64,000 bases of DNA from Thelephora terrestris (Eukaryota > Basidiomycota > Agaricomycetes > Thelephorales > Thelephoraceae), in contig WIUZ02000006.1 in NCBI GenBank assembly GCA_015956445.1, forward strand, positions 806,001 through 870,000, given 5' to 3'. Positions 9,601 through 21,000 of the stretch are shown in pieces. Below the pieces are notes generated by a model. That model ran no database searches. It had not been told where the DNA came from and saw only the letters and a program-made list of their open reading frames with translations. Made by a program: the position numbers and the translations under genes. The stretch's first letter is position 1. Every line of letters starts with the position of its first letter.

Positions 9601-12593
9601 CTCCAATCAGTGACTACTCTTACTTGTCGACTGGAGATGTGAATGCGTTAGTCCCCACGCCAGTAGAGACTGCTATCCATCGTTACGACCCGGTCATTTT
9701 CCTCCTCGTCGGACTTGGTGCGAACCTCAATGTCGGCATCAGGCAATCTTACCAGCGATCGTGGACCGAGGGTGCATCTCTTCTAGATGCGGTCGAAGCA
9801 CTCATAGAAAATATAGACAAGGACCTTGAAAGTTTGGGACAGCCAGCTGTACCGGAGACTATGGAAGTCGACAATGTTGACAAACCCCAGTGGAAAGACT
9901 GGGTTACCAAGTCTAACAAAGCTATCAAGGACTTCCGTGAGAAGGACAGCAAGAAGCAGGTCAAAAAATCCAGCGAGCACAGCAGAATGAAGGACTACCT
10001 CGAGGAAGTCCGGGCGCTGCTGAAAGAGAACAAGGCCAAAACGTGGAAGGAGCTCAATCCTGACGCAGAAAAGAAGGAGAGAGGCAGCAGTGAGAACAAG
10101 CAGCCTGAGCCACCAGTGATTCCCTTCCACGTTTGGCCGTCAGACTGGTGGGCTGTGCCGGTCCTGCAGGAGAAGGTTTCTCTCTACGAAGAACTCTATG
10201 AGGCATGCTGGAATGGTGATGATGACAAGATCCGCGAGCTTTGTCTCCCACCACCTGAAGGGACTACGCGCAAGGTGGCCCCAATCCAGATCGTTTGCAA
10301 GACCACCGAAGGAGGTGAGCTCCGTCCTAAATAAATTCCCTTCTCTCAGCGCTCACCCACTGCTCACAGAACTCACTCCGCTGCATGTTGCAATCCATCG
10401 CCGTCATTGGTCAACGGTCAATACTGTTCTGGCAATCGCAGCCGCCCAGCATAAGACAAAACCCGAACCTGTTACTACCTTTACTACGACTTTCAAAACG
10501 TTGGACATCGCACTGGGTCGGATGGCTCCGTTCTTTTTCATTTGAGCCTCGCTGACAAGGCCTCATAGGTGACTCCGATGAAGAGGGTTCTGAGGAAACT
10601 GACGATGACTCCGGAAGCGATTCCGATGACAAGGAAGAACCCGAGTTCATTGACCTGGATCGACAGGATACGCAAGTCCGGTTCGACGTTGGACCCGAAA
10701 AGCTCTTGAAGACTAGAATTTACCGTCTTCTTGCGACCGACAGTGGGGTTATTTCTTATGTGAACCCGTTAGAAACGGCAATCCATGATGGAGATTTCGA
10801 GGCATTCATCCAAATCGTCGAGATCAACGCCAAGCTCCCCAAGCCTGTCGCTCTCACGGACTTGGCATCCCAGGACACGTTCCTCCAGGAGGACCGTGCA
10901 AACCTCTTAGACGAATACATTCGACGCACTGGCCAGGGCATTGAAGCTCCTCAAAAAAGCGAGGGAACGGAAGACGTGCCGCAACGCCCAAAGGGGAAAG
11001 AATACTGGGGATTGAACGTTCACGGAAAGAAAAGGAGGGATCTTGCCTCGAGGGGAGACCCTAATGCCCGCTACAACATTGGATCGGAGCTTCCCCTCGT
11101 TTGGAGTGCCGCCAAACGCGGAGCTCTGAGTGTCTTGGAATACCTCAGTACCGACCGCCCCCTCGCTGCTTACCAGTATTACTTCTCTGCAAACGCGAAG
11201 GAGTCGAAGATGGTCGACCTGACGGCGTTGAAGAGTTCGATCTCCGAACTGTTGGGCTGGTGTTCTAACCCGTCGAACGAGACTGCCCTCAGCGCCGCAG
11301 TACAGTCCGGGAAGCTTGACGCTTTCAAGAAGTTGCTGGAGCTGAACCCTACGCTTTTGAAGCCATATTTACACAAGAGGTATAATGCTAGGATTCTTGA
11401 AACTCGTCGCATTAGTTGACCTAGCTGTAGGCACACAATCACCGGTCAGAACCTGCTCCTCACGGCTCTCCGTCGCTCTGGCACTGGCGAATTCGTCGAC
11501 TACCTGGTCGAGCAGAACATTTCTGTCACAGAATACGATTTTCGAAGGTATTACCAGCCGATTCTGTGGATGCATTGTACTGATAGGGGTCGCAGCTGGA
11601 ACGTCCTCCATGTGGCAGCCGATCGACAAGATGATCAATTGTTGCATCTCCTTGAAAAGTTACCGCAAGAGGACATTGATTCCATGCTGGTACAACAATC
11701 CAAGCCGTACCTAAACACGGTGCGTTGTCACACAATCTGTAGCCTCGCACAGTGCCTGACTGTATTTCCAGCCCCTTCACATCTCTGTGGTGAAACGCAA
11801 CATCGACAATGTCAAGGCACTCGCCGCCCTAAAGACTCCTGCTCTCCTTCTTCGCGACATCAACGGGTTCACACCATTCCACCTTGCCGTCAAGTCGGGG
11901 TACTCCGAGATTGCGTATTTACTTGCGGAGACCAGTCCACCAGAGGTGTTCTACATGGAGACGGTTGTTGGAGCCACAGTGCTCGAGACAGCGACACACT
12001 GTGATCTACTTCCAAGGGCTCGAGCTCATCTGGACGACAACTGCATACCGGGTGGCCTCGTTTACGACAGCAAGAGCATCGATTCGAGTTACGTTCCCGC
12101 AAACTCGAAAGAACTCGGCGAAAGAGCTGAAGCTCTGCAAATTGTGATCGACCAACTGCAAAAAGAGGGTAGATTGACGAAGGGGGCAAAGGTCACGAAA
12201 GCGCTATCCGCGTTCGCAGGTAACATGATGACCAAGGCTACGGAGATGAAAGTGAAGGAAGTTGAGCTGGAGAAGGAGAGCAAAGATGAGGGGGCCGAGG
12301 ACGACGCCAAGACCGCGAGATTGGATAACTGCGACCCAGAGAAGACGTTGGCCGTTGTCCGCAAGGCAATCCAGGAGAAGGCATCGATGCACCGTATCCC
12401 GATCCATTTGTCAGATGTGCAAAAGTCAGTCGGGGCGGCGTTGCCGAAGCGGGAGATGGGGCGGGAGGCGTCGAAGGAACACCTAGATGGATCTGAGCTT
12501 GGGGAGGAGGCAGATGATTCTCAACTTTTGCCTTCACAACGATGGCTGGGTGACTACGATGCGCTGGTGGACTGCGATGGATCGACGCAATGA
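6679..12593 (+). CDS. Large ankyrin-repeat protein with a nucleotidyltransferase-like N-terminal domain
   Basis: One long gene of about 15 exons encodes roughly 1,700 residues. The N-terminal domain carries AAGGSVLACLL (residues 133-143) and then TSDIDLFLYG (167-176). Exon 3 adds GFDVDAPCCAFDGTRVW. A GGS loop, a D-x-D pair and a later acid in a strand is the layout of the polymerase-beta-type nucleotidyltransferase fold, with a longer insert than usual. Ankyrin units follow, for example GRAPLHLAILTGASEIACDL, GRTSLHLAAQRGLPHVVQKL, LTPLHVAIHRRHWSTV and INGFTPFHLAVKSGYSEIAYLL. They are broken by an acidic linker at about 8800-9060 and by lysine-rich helices. Early exons are 6679-7252, 7297-7371, 7420-7694 and 7743-8030. 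The junctions between 8031 and 8145 are uncertain. I recall similar uncharacterised ankyrin proteins in mushrooms. Function is unknown. Confidence 0.8.
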
Positions 12594-12752
12594 GCTGAAC
12601 GACCGCTTAGGCTGTCCGGGCAAGGAATGAGGCTGAATCGTAACCGGGCGAGAGCCAATCATCTGATGTAAACACATGTAACTTACCATCTTGATGTCTG
12701 ATTCAATGAGCGAGCCAATTTCTCAATCTCCCTCTTCACGGTTGCCGACAAC

Positions 12753-14238
12753 ATGGACTACAAGCTGACAGAACCTACCCAGATATCCTCGCTCTTGGAT
12801 ATTGAAACCCTCGATGTCAACTTATACCGGTCAAGGGAGCTCATTCTTCCACCGAGAGCAAGAGGTGCATATATCCTCCTCGGCTATGACCTTTCACTCA
12901 CCCAAGGGTCATTCGCAGGTGTCTTCGGCGGGCTCGTCATCTCCCAGGCAATGGTGGCCGCGACCAAGTCCGTCAAACCAGAGTACCACCTTCATGTATG
13001 CCATACCACCCGTTTCGAGCATCTCGAGTACTTACTAACTCCCTCCTGCACAGTCGTTGCACGTGAGTCTCTCACCGTCCAGAGCCCAGAAAAATGCCCG
13101 GCGCGTAACGCTTCACCTTTAGTGCTACTTCATCTTGAACGCGTCACCTGCCACACCAATCTACTATAACGTTGACCGTGTCCGCGATGGGCGTTCGTAT
13201 GTGACCCGCGCGGTACGAGCAGCTCAAAGAGGGAAGGCGATTTTCATGATGGTTTGCTCGTACCAAAAACCGGAACCTTGGCAGCCTTCTTATCGTTCCC
13301 CCATGCCGCCGAACGTGCCCTCTCCCGAAGAGTGCGAAGATGAGGCCGTGTTTTACCGTCAACGAGCCGCAGCAGCGGACAGCGAACATTTGAAGAATGT
13401 ATGGACCACGGGAGCCGAGGTACTATCGCTTCTGCGTACACTATTACTAGCTAACACAAGCAATGCAGTACCGTGATAGAAGCCCGATAGCTATCCGGAC
13501 TGCAGGTGACCATTACGAGGGAGGCGTGCTCGTCTCCTGCACATGGATGAAGGCGAAGCACGTCCCGGAATGCGACCTTGCCTATCAAAAGGTTCGGGTC
13601 GAGTTCTCATTCTTGTACGTGCCCGTTTACTCAAGTTTTTCATAGTGTATTCTTGGCTATCTCTCAGATGCCTTATTGTGGGTTTGATCCACCTGGTGAA
13701 AGGGTGATTCTTGACCCGCTCTATGCACAGTATCGGAGCTGGCTCCAGACTACTTGGATTAAGATACCAGATTGAAGATGGCCCAAAAAGCCACGGGATT
13801 TCTGTATAGTGTCTATTCTCTGGGCACTCACAACCACACTGATTCAACTTTTCTTCAGTCAACTCTGGATCACTCTATATGGTTTTACACGTGCGTGAGC
13901 TCTTTCGTTTTGCCCGCCTCGTCACTCATCCGATCTTCAAGTGACAATTTGGACTGCGGTGACTGGCTGCTGTTCGAGGTACGTATATGTCACGACCGGG
14001 GAGCAACACTGCTCAAGTGAGCAACAGACCCGAGCTCCTCAAGCAGGATCGGGGAGGGCGCTGGTTCATCGTAGAGTAAGTCGAACTGCCTGTGTGGTGT
14101 GTGTCCTACGAGGCCAAACTCTTTTCACAGGTATTCACCCGAGACGGCGTTCTCGTTGCCCACTTTTCCCAAGAGGGGGTCGTGCGAGCCCGGGTGTTCC
14201 CACCGAAGGAGTCAGAACAGACGAGAAGTAAGCTTTGA
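12753..14238 (+). CDS. Acyl-CoA thioesterase II (TesB/ACOT8 family)
   Basis: This enzyme hydrolyses acyl-CoA to free fatty acid and CoA, usually in peroxisomes. It has the double hot-dog hallmarks. The first half has [17 protein letters not shown], then [19 protein letters not shown], then SLHCYFILN and [13 protein letters not shown]. The second half has [17 protein letters not shown] (catalytic Asp region), DCGDWLLFE and [15 protein letters not shown] (catalytic Gln). Exons include 12753-12864, 12919-12995, a 9-nt exon at 13054-13062 coding Ser-Leu-His, 13123-13419, 13469-13591 and further small exons to the stop at 14238. The C-terminus ends in Ser-Lys-Leu, a peroxisomal targeting signal type 1, matching the expected location. 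It converges on RPS27, with 78 bp between the stop codons. Confidence 0.92.
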
Positions 14239-14316
14239 GTACTTAGAAACACCAAGTAATGCGTGTGTAATACAATGCGTGAAAGCTCAGCGTCAAAAAC
14301 CCGGAATACAGTGAAT

Positions 14317-14739
14317 CTAGTTCTTCCGACGGTATGAGCTGCCTGTTCGAATCTGTAAGAAACCAATCCGATTCCAAAGCATGATGACAACAGACCCTCT
14401 GTTAATCGCGCCTTTCCACCAGTTGGTTGGCACAAGACACTTGAGCACGCGCCACACAAAACCACGGTCTGAGCATGCGAGAAGACGGTTGTGATCGCAA
14501 AGCAGCCTGAATGCGTGGGTCATCGTTAGTACCTAGTGAGCCAAAAGATGACAGGGTAGAACGTACCTGGACACTTGACGTCCATGAAATACGAGTTTGG
14601 AGATTGCACAAGTCGCTTAAGCTTGTGCCTTTGCTCTTCGGATTTTTGAGAGGGGTTAAGAAGGTCGACGGCGAGAGGCTGAGAAAATGCTGTTAGAATA
14701 CGAGTGTACGACCAACACTGTGAACGATGTGCTTACCAT
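14317..14739 (-). CDS. RPS27: 40S ribosomal protein S27 (eS27)
   Basis: This small zinc-ribbon protein of the 40S subunit is 83 residues after splicing, the usual size. Exons on the minus strand are 14739-14737 (the ATG alone), 14678-14567, 14506-14396 and 14342-14317. The product begins [10 protein letters not shown] and has [19 protein letters not shown], with the two CxxC pairs (CPGC and CGAC) as zinc ligands. It then has [13 protein letters not shown] and the end GSSYRRKN. All junctions are in phase. The first intron follows the start codon directly (ATG then gtaagc). Ribosomal-protein genes often carry an early intron of this kind. Confidence 0.97.
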
Positions 14740-15078
14740 GATTACTGTGGGGGATGAAAGAGGGGAGAGTACACAGCAGGTTTTGTGGATCGGTGAAAGT
14801 AAGGTTTCGGAGTTTGAATTATGGCTAGATAGTTGACGATCGATGACTGCCGCCGCACGTCCGGATCCGGCCCTGCAGGACTCACCATCAACCGAATACA
14901 CACGCATCCTGACGAGGAGATCCTGGTTCACAGTTTGGTAAGAACTTGGCAAATAGCGCACATTATGGAAACTCCCACGACACAAAAGCAGCAACTACCA
15001 ACTACTTCGCGACCAGCTGCGCACAAGGTCCCTTCGAGAACAACAGAGCAAGAGCTGATATACACATGAGTTACTGCA
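14740..15078. other. Intergenic region between RPS27 and the helicase
   Basis: These 339 bases hold the RPS27 promoter (leftward) and the helicase 3' flank. I see no further gene. Confidence 0.5.
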
Positions 15079-18000
15079 CTATGGGTACAAAACATCTTCC
15101 TCGTCCAGGGTCAACTTTGGCTTCTGCGGCTTTCGAGGCTGGCCAGGTTTCTTGACGATGCCATCCCACCCTAGCTTCCAATCATCCTTGATCCGCTCCT
15201 TCGTCTTTATTGCTGCGTTTCCTGGAAACTCAGACAGCCGGCCGATCAGTTTCTCCACCTCCAATACCATGTCCCTCAACGCCCGTGCGTCGCAACCATC
15301 ATGGAGTGTAGATGAATGTCCTAGCTTCGCTTGAAGCTCCATAGTAGCTTTCTGGAGATCACTGAGTGGTATGAAGCGGTTAAATGGGGTTCTGCTGCGG
15401 TGAAAACCGTGTTTACCTGGACCGATCGGACCTCTCGATAAATTGCTCCAGCTTGGTATGGTCATCCCCTCGCAGTTGTTTCTTCGAATCCTTGTTGATA
15501 TGGTCCGCGAACATCTTGATACAATCCAAGCACACCAGAACGTGTACAAGCGGTCCCAGCATTAGCAGCTTGTACCGCTTGTAGCTTGACCATTTCATGG
15601 ACGACGCCCTCTCGCGGAGGAGGGACCAGAAGCGCGCTCGTGTGGCGTTGACACCCTTGGGAGGGTCTTTCTTCCGTGTAATGATACGATGATATGCAGC
15701 CGCAATCAAAAGGGCGGCTTGGACCTCCTCAGGGGACGCAGAGTTTTCTTCTTGCCCACCATTATCGACTGGAGCCCCGCCGTCCTTCGAGTTAAGTACA
15801 TCTTCCTCGGGCAAGGCAGCCTGTTTCTGCTGGCCGTAGTCAATTCCGAGTTCAGTCGGGCGCCCCTCGAAGGTGGGTGGACCATGAGACGTGACAGCGG
15901 GCACACGCGCATCTGTGCGACCAGCGGTCGTTGTGCGGAGGCGTTCCACGATCTCTTCGATGTTTTCGTAAGTGACGGACCGGGTGTGTTCTACGTCAAA
16001 TCTCGGGCCTTTGGAGTGCAACAGAAGGATCATTTCGTCGAGCGTTGAATTGGATAATGACTTGATGAATACATCCACCAACCCCCACCAGTCGGACGCT
16101 TCGACATACCTGGATGCGATAAGGTTTGATAAGCACCTGACAAAGGGATATACGGATTCACGCACTGTCGATAAGCTCGCTCTGTCCTCCGTAACCCATG
16201 AATGGCTCGTAGCACGTCAGACCTGAGGCGGTCATCGTAGATGTGGTACCCCACTAAAGAGCGCGTTAATGTGCACATCCAACGCCTCACTCAAAAGCAC
16301 TTACAGAGACAAAGGCAGAGACAACTACCCGTAGCCGTTAGCCTCGATGCTGAGGAGTGGGTAAAAGACGAGCTTACATTCGAGCGATGTATACTCCTGC
16401 ATGTACGGAAGAAAACCTTGATCCGTTGTTCCTGAACTGCTGGTTGTCGCCTGACTGATGGTTGTATGCCTCACGCTGCGATTCGATACGTCGAAGAAGG
16501 CTAATCGTGTCGTTGATGAAATGCGGGAGCCGATCTGTCTTCTTGTCCAAAAGCGGGCGTGAACGGAAGAGGCCCATGAGCCAGCTTCGAGGTAAAACAA
16601 CGCCGTGCAAAGTACCACGCCCCGTCTTGAGTCGATAAGCAAGAATGTGCAGACCGCATAACCTCTCCACTGCGTCACAGAATGAACCAGCGTCCACAGG
16701 GATGCGATTCGCGAGGATTTGCCTGTATGCATGTAAGTCGAAGGACCCAGGACTCTTTAATTATGACACTCACCTCAAGTACAAGGTTCCGAGGATCAAT
16801 GAATGGGGGGGACCACCATGCAGAAACAAAACAAAGTCTCTGATGATAAAGTGAACCTCCGTTCCCATCCCTGGCCGAGTGAGGCACAGCGGCCACTTCC
16901 CGAATCCACACATCCGTGTGCGAGGGACATATCCTTGTGCCCGCTCAAAGTCAAAGTCGTATGCCATTGTGCAAACAGGCATAAACTCGGGGATAAAGGT
17001 TTCAATGTACTTGAAAGGTGGAGCTGGGGAAATAAATTGGAGGTTGTTACATGCCTGCCAGATCCATTCGCGCAGTATCCTAATCCCTTCCATCGATTCG
17101 GGAGTGTTCCCAAGATTGAGTGTCGCCATAGACCCAAGCTTTGGTGACGGGGGATGTAAGATAGCGTAAAGGACACAGACCCAGTGCCTGTTCGTACAAA
17201 GTCAGAATATCAGGGTGCTGGTATAGTCGACGATGCACAAACACAATGACACCCTTAGGGTGGAAGCCGGTCAAATGCAAAATTCGGATTTCCATCAACA
17301 CGGACCGGGCGCGAGCATTGAACCACGCGGCTGTGATCTTCTCAGGCCGGATATGCTGGAACTGGCAGTCCCTTTTAGGGCATTCACCCCTTGTTGCCAT
17401 TAGGATACAGGGGTCGGCGCCGAGTTTGTTACGATAAGCATTGTGTTGGTCCTTCGCACGAAGACGAATGTACTCCGGAATCTCGCGGTCAAGGATGTGC
17501 TTGAGCTCCTCGTGAGTGACGATGCAGCCCCCCTTCTCTTGCACAGCGTCTGGCCTGAGAGTGACAACTGTGTGCAAGAAACTATTTGTTGGGATGAAAA
17601 ACCTGTCATCTTCGCGCGACTGAAATGCAAAGATCTTTTGGCGCATGGAGCCAGGGTCCAAGTGGTCTTCACGCCTTAGGCGATCCAGCAACTCGAAGTA
17701 GGTGAAGTTGAGGGAAAGTTCGGATCCAGGATTGACCACGGTAGTGCCATACTGAGGGAGAGTGGAGAAAAAAGTTTGATCCAAGCACAACAAGGCCGCG
17801 GGGTAGTTTTTTGCTTGGATAAACTCGAGGTGCAGGGTAATAAGTGATTTGGAATCGCAGTTGTATCTTGCTCTGAACATTTCAATCTGTGTTTCTTGGG
17901 GTTAGCATTATTGCCACAGGTTGATGAACGACGTGCCTCTTTGGCCTCTTGCCCGCGCACGTCATTCTTCAAATCGTCTGCTAACCCCAGCATTTCGGAA

Positions 18001-21000
18001 ACTACCTCTGGATTTGTTGCGGGAAATTTCATCCCGAATGACTGATATTGCCAGAGTCCGCTTGTCAAATACTCGACAGCGCGTTGCGTGCGATCTCGTG
18101 CCCTTGGCGTGGCTATTAAGGTCCTGACTGCATCTGCTATCCTGCCACCATTCGCAAGGACTTCTGCAGATTCAAAGAGCCTCCCCGATGTGCGGAGCAA
18201 CTCGACGTGTGCATCGTCAAAACCATAATCCTCTGCAAATGCAATGGCTTCTTTTTTCGAAGTGAACAAATCCCGGGCTTTCCTGTCCTTGAAAGTGAGT
18301 GGTTGGCTTTTGTGCATTTGGTTCCAAAAACTTACTTGATCTTGCCGAGCTGAGGGTACATAACTTCAGTACTTCCGCTTTACCCAGTAAACTATTTACC
18401 CACCTTGAAGTAGTGCATTTGGGCAACTTTCTTCAGCTGAGCAAGGAGGTCGGCTTCGATGTCGTGCTCGCGTTCTTTGAGTACCTCTACCATCTCATCG
18501 AAGTAACCGCCTTCCCGATAGATGCAGGCCGCCCTGGAACGCTGTTCTGCATGCACAAAACAATCACCTGCCTCCTTCAATCTACGGCCTTGGACGAAAC
18601 AGTCCCCAGCATTGGTGTAGTAGGCCAACCTTTCTCCCCTCTGGTGCGACGAGGATGCATTTGCACAAGTAGAAAATGCCTCACCAGCTTCACAAAAAGC
18701 ATCTATCCTATCCTTGACTTGGTCGTCCGGTACTCCCCTTGCGTTCTCTCGAAGGAGAAACGCGTGACAGATTGAAACCTCTCGGGTTCTTCCAGCTCTT
18801 TGGAATGCCACCAGAGCCTGGGCATAGCGTTTGTTGCTGAACATCCTACAGCTATGGCGTTAGTATTTTCCTAGCACAAGAATGGGTGACAGACAATCTC
18901 GCCGCGTCGATCCAATCTTGTGAAGTGGACTCCGTGGCCAGGCGAGGAACCTCCGAAGTGGACCCCCAGACTTCGATTAGATTTTTGCCGCCCCAATAAG
19001 CCTGCACTAGATGTTAAGTAGGCAGTCTTAGAATCGGATTGATGAGGCGCGTGCCTTCATTGGCTCTGCGTTTTCGGAGTTGTCCAGAAACCAGAGGTTC
19101 TTCCGCGCACGTGTGATGGCAACATAGAGGAACTTTAACTGTATCTTATGGCTCAGTGGGTGTAAGGTGGGGCAAACCAGGGGTAGTACCTCAGTGCAGA
19201 TGCTGGCATGCTTGGTTTCGTCAAAAACTGGTGCGGGTGCGTTTTGTGTTCCGTCAGAGCCACCCCTCATGATCAGTCGCCACTGGCTGGCACTCGCAGT
19301 GGAGTCCTTGAAGAAGTTGTACAACAGGACCTACAGAGTGTGAGAATTTATGGCATCCCCCGCCCCGCGAAACATACATCGTTGAACTCTAGGCCTTTAC
19401 TCTCGTACAACGTCCTGGAGCGGGTCGTCATACAGTTTCAGCTATATTTAAGACAGGACTCACATGATTATGCTCTCCCCCAACCTCTCCTTGAGCTGTT
19501 GCCTGGCTTTCTCATCACGAACAAGGATGCCTGGGTTCGGCTCCATCAGGGTTGTTTTGGAAGATAAGCGAACTAGGCTTACACTGGTCTGCTCCAAACT
19601 CTATCGGTTTTCCCTTGCCATCACCAAAAAAAGATCGCTCGAAATCATCCTGTAGACAAAAATGTCACCTTGGGCGGTCGATTGGAGAACCGCCAAAACA
19701 AAATTACATTTCCTTGGCTGGAGAAGAAAATCGGTCGGAAACCGTCGACGGATGCCCTCTCTGGCCGCAGGCTGTCGATTGAATGGGGCCAGTATTGTGT
19801 TATCAGCTCTACCACAGAGCGGGCACAATTTACAATCCCTCCGTGAGACCTATAATTGACGATCAACTCGTAGGTCTTTGAATCTGTTGGTTTTGCTCCA
19901 TGGCGAAGCTCTTTCTGATGGAATGTTAACAAGCGCGGGAGGAAGCATCGTAAGGCGCTCATACCTCTGTCCGGTACTGGAAAGCTTTCAGATCACTAAA
20001 TTTGAACGAACTTCCAATGGATATCGTCTACAGGTAGATCAGGAAGTGCGGTGCCTGCAAATGAATAAAGCTCACCTGGGCGGTATCACCAGCCCAGAAG
20101 AGCCCGTTCGGGTTGTTGCATAAGGTCCGGAGCACTGCGGGGAACGGGCGCGTCAATTACACTGTGAGAGAATGTGACCGGAACATACTAAGGGTGTCTA
20201 TAAGGAGGTTATCCTGCACCTCGTCGACGTACCTGCACCATGGATCAATCCAGTCTACCGAAGCAAACATAACGTTTATTGGCACTTACAAGAAGTCGAC
20301 TTTTTTACCCTTCTTCTGTTCCTTCCACCCAGTGTCACGCATTTCTTTCAATATGTGGTGTGTCCTGCAGCAAAATTCAGCGGTCTACCATAAGGAGAGC
20401 ATTAAAGCCACGCTGACCGATCTGCAGCATCGTACTCCTGCCGTTGTCGTTTGAGCTTTGTGTAAGCAGTGAAAAGCTCGTAGACGTCTTCTTTCCTGTG
20501 GGAGAACATTCCTTGGCGGCCGCTTGACAAGTAGGTATCCCGATCCAGACACCTTTGCGACGTCCCGATCGCTTTTTCGGAACCTTTGATCACCCCCAGA
20601 ATTTCACCAAAAACCAATGCGGGATCTGCTCCCACAGTTACACACGTTGCAATCGAGACACGCTGTGTACGCACCTAAGGCACGTGTGATGGTGTGGGGA
20701 AAGTGGTTCCAGTACCGCGAGAGGAACTGCGGGTACGATACAAACCGATTAACACCGTTTTCAGAGTGATCTGACACCGGAACACTTGTTGAGGACCCCA
20801 CAGGTCGCATTCTCCGAGGTGGCAGCGGGTTTGTGGGAGTGCTGTTATGTCCTGGCATAACCACAGGGATAATGAATCCATCGTTGTCGTTCTCCTCTCC
20901 GATGTCATTTTGTAGCATGAGACAAAGCTATATTCAACGTAAACAGAGAGAAAGGGCGAGGAGGGTCAATTGGTGTGTACACACCTGGTCGTGTGTTATG

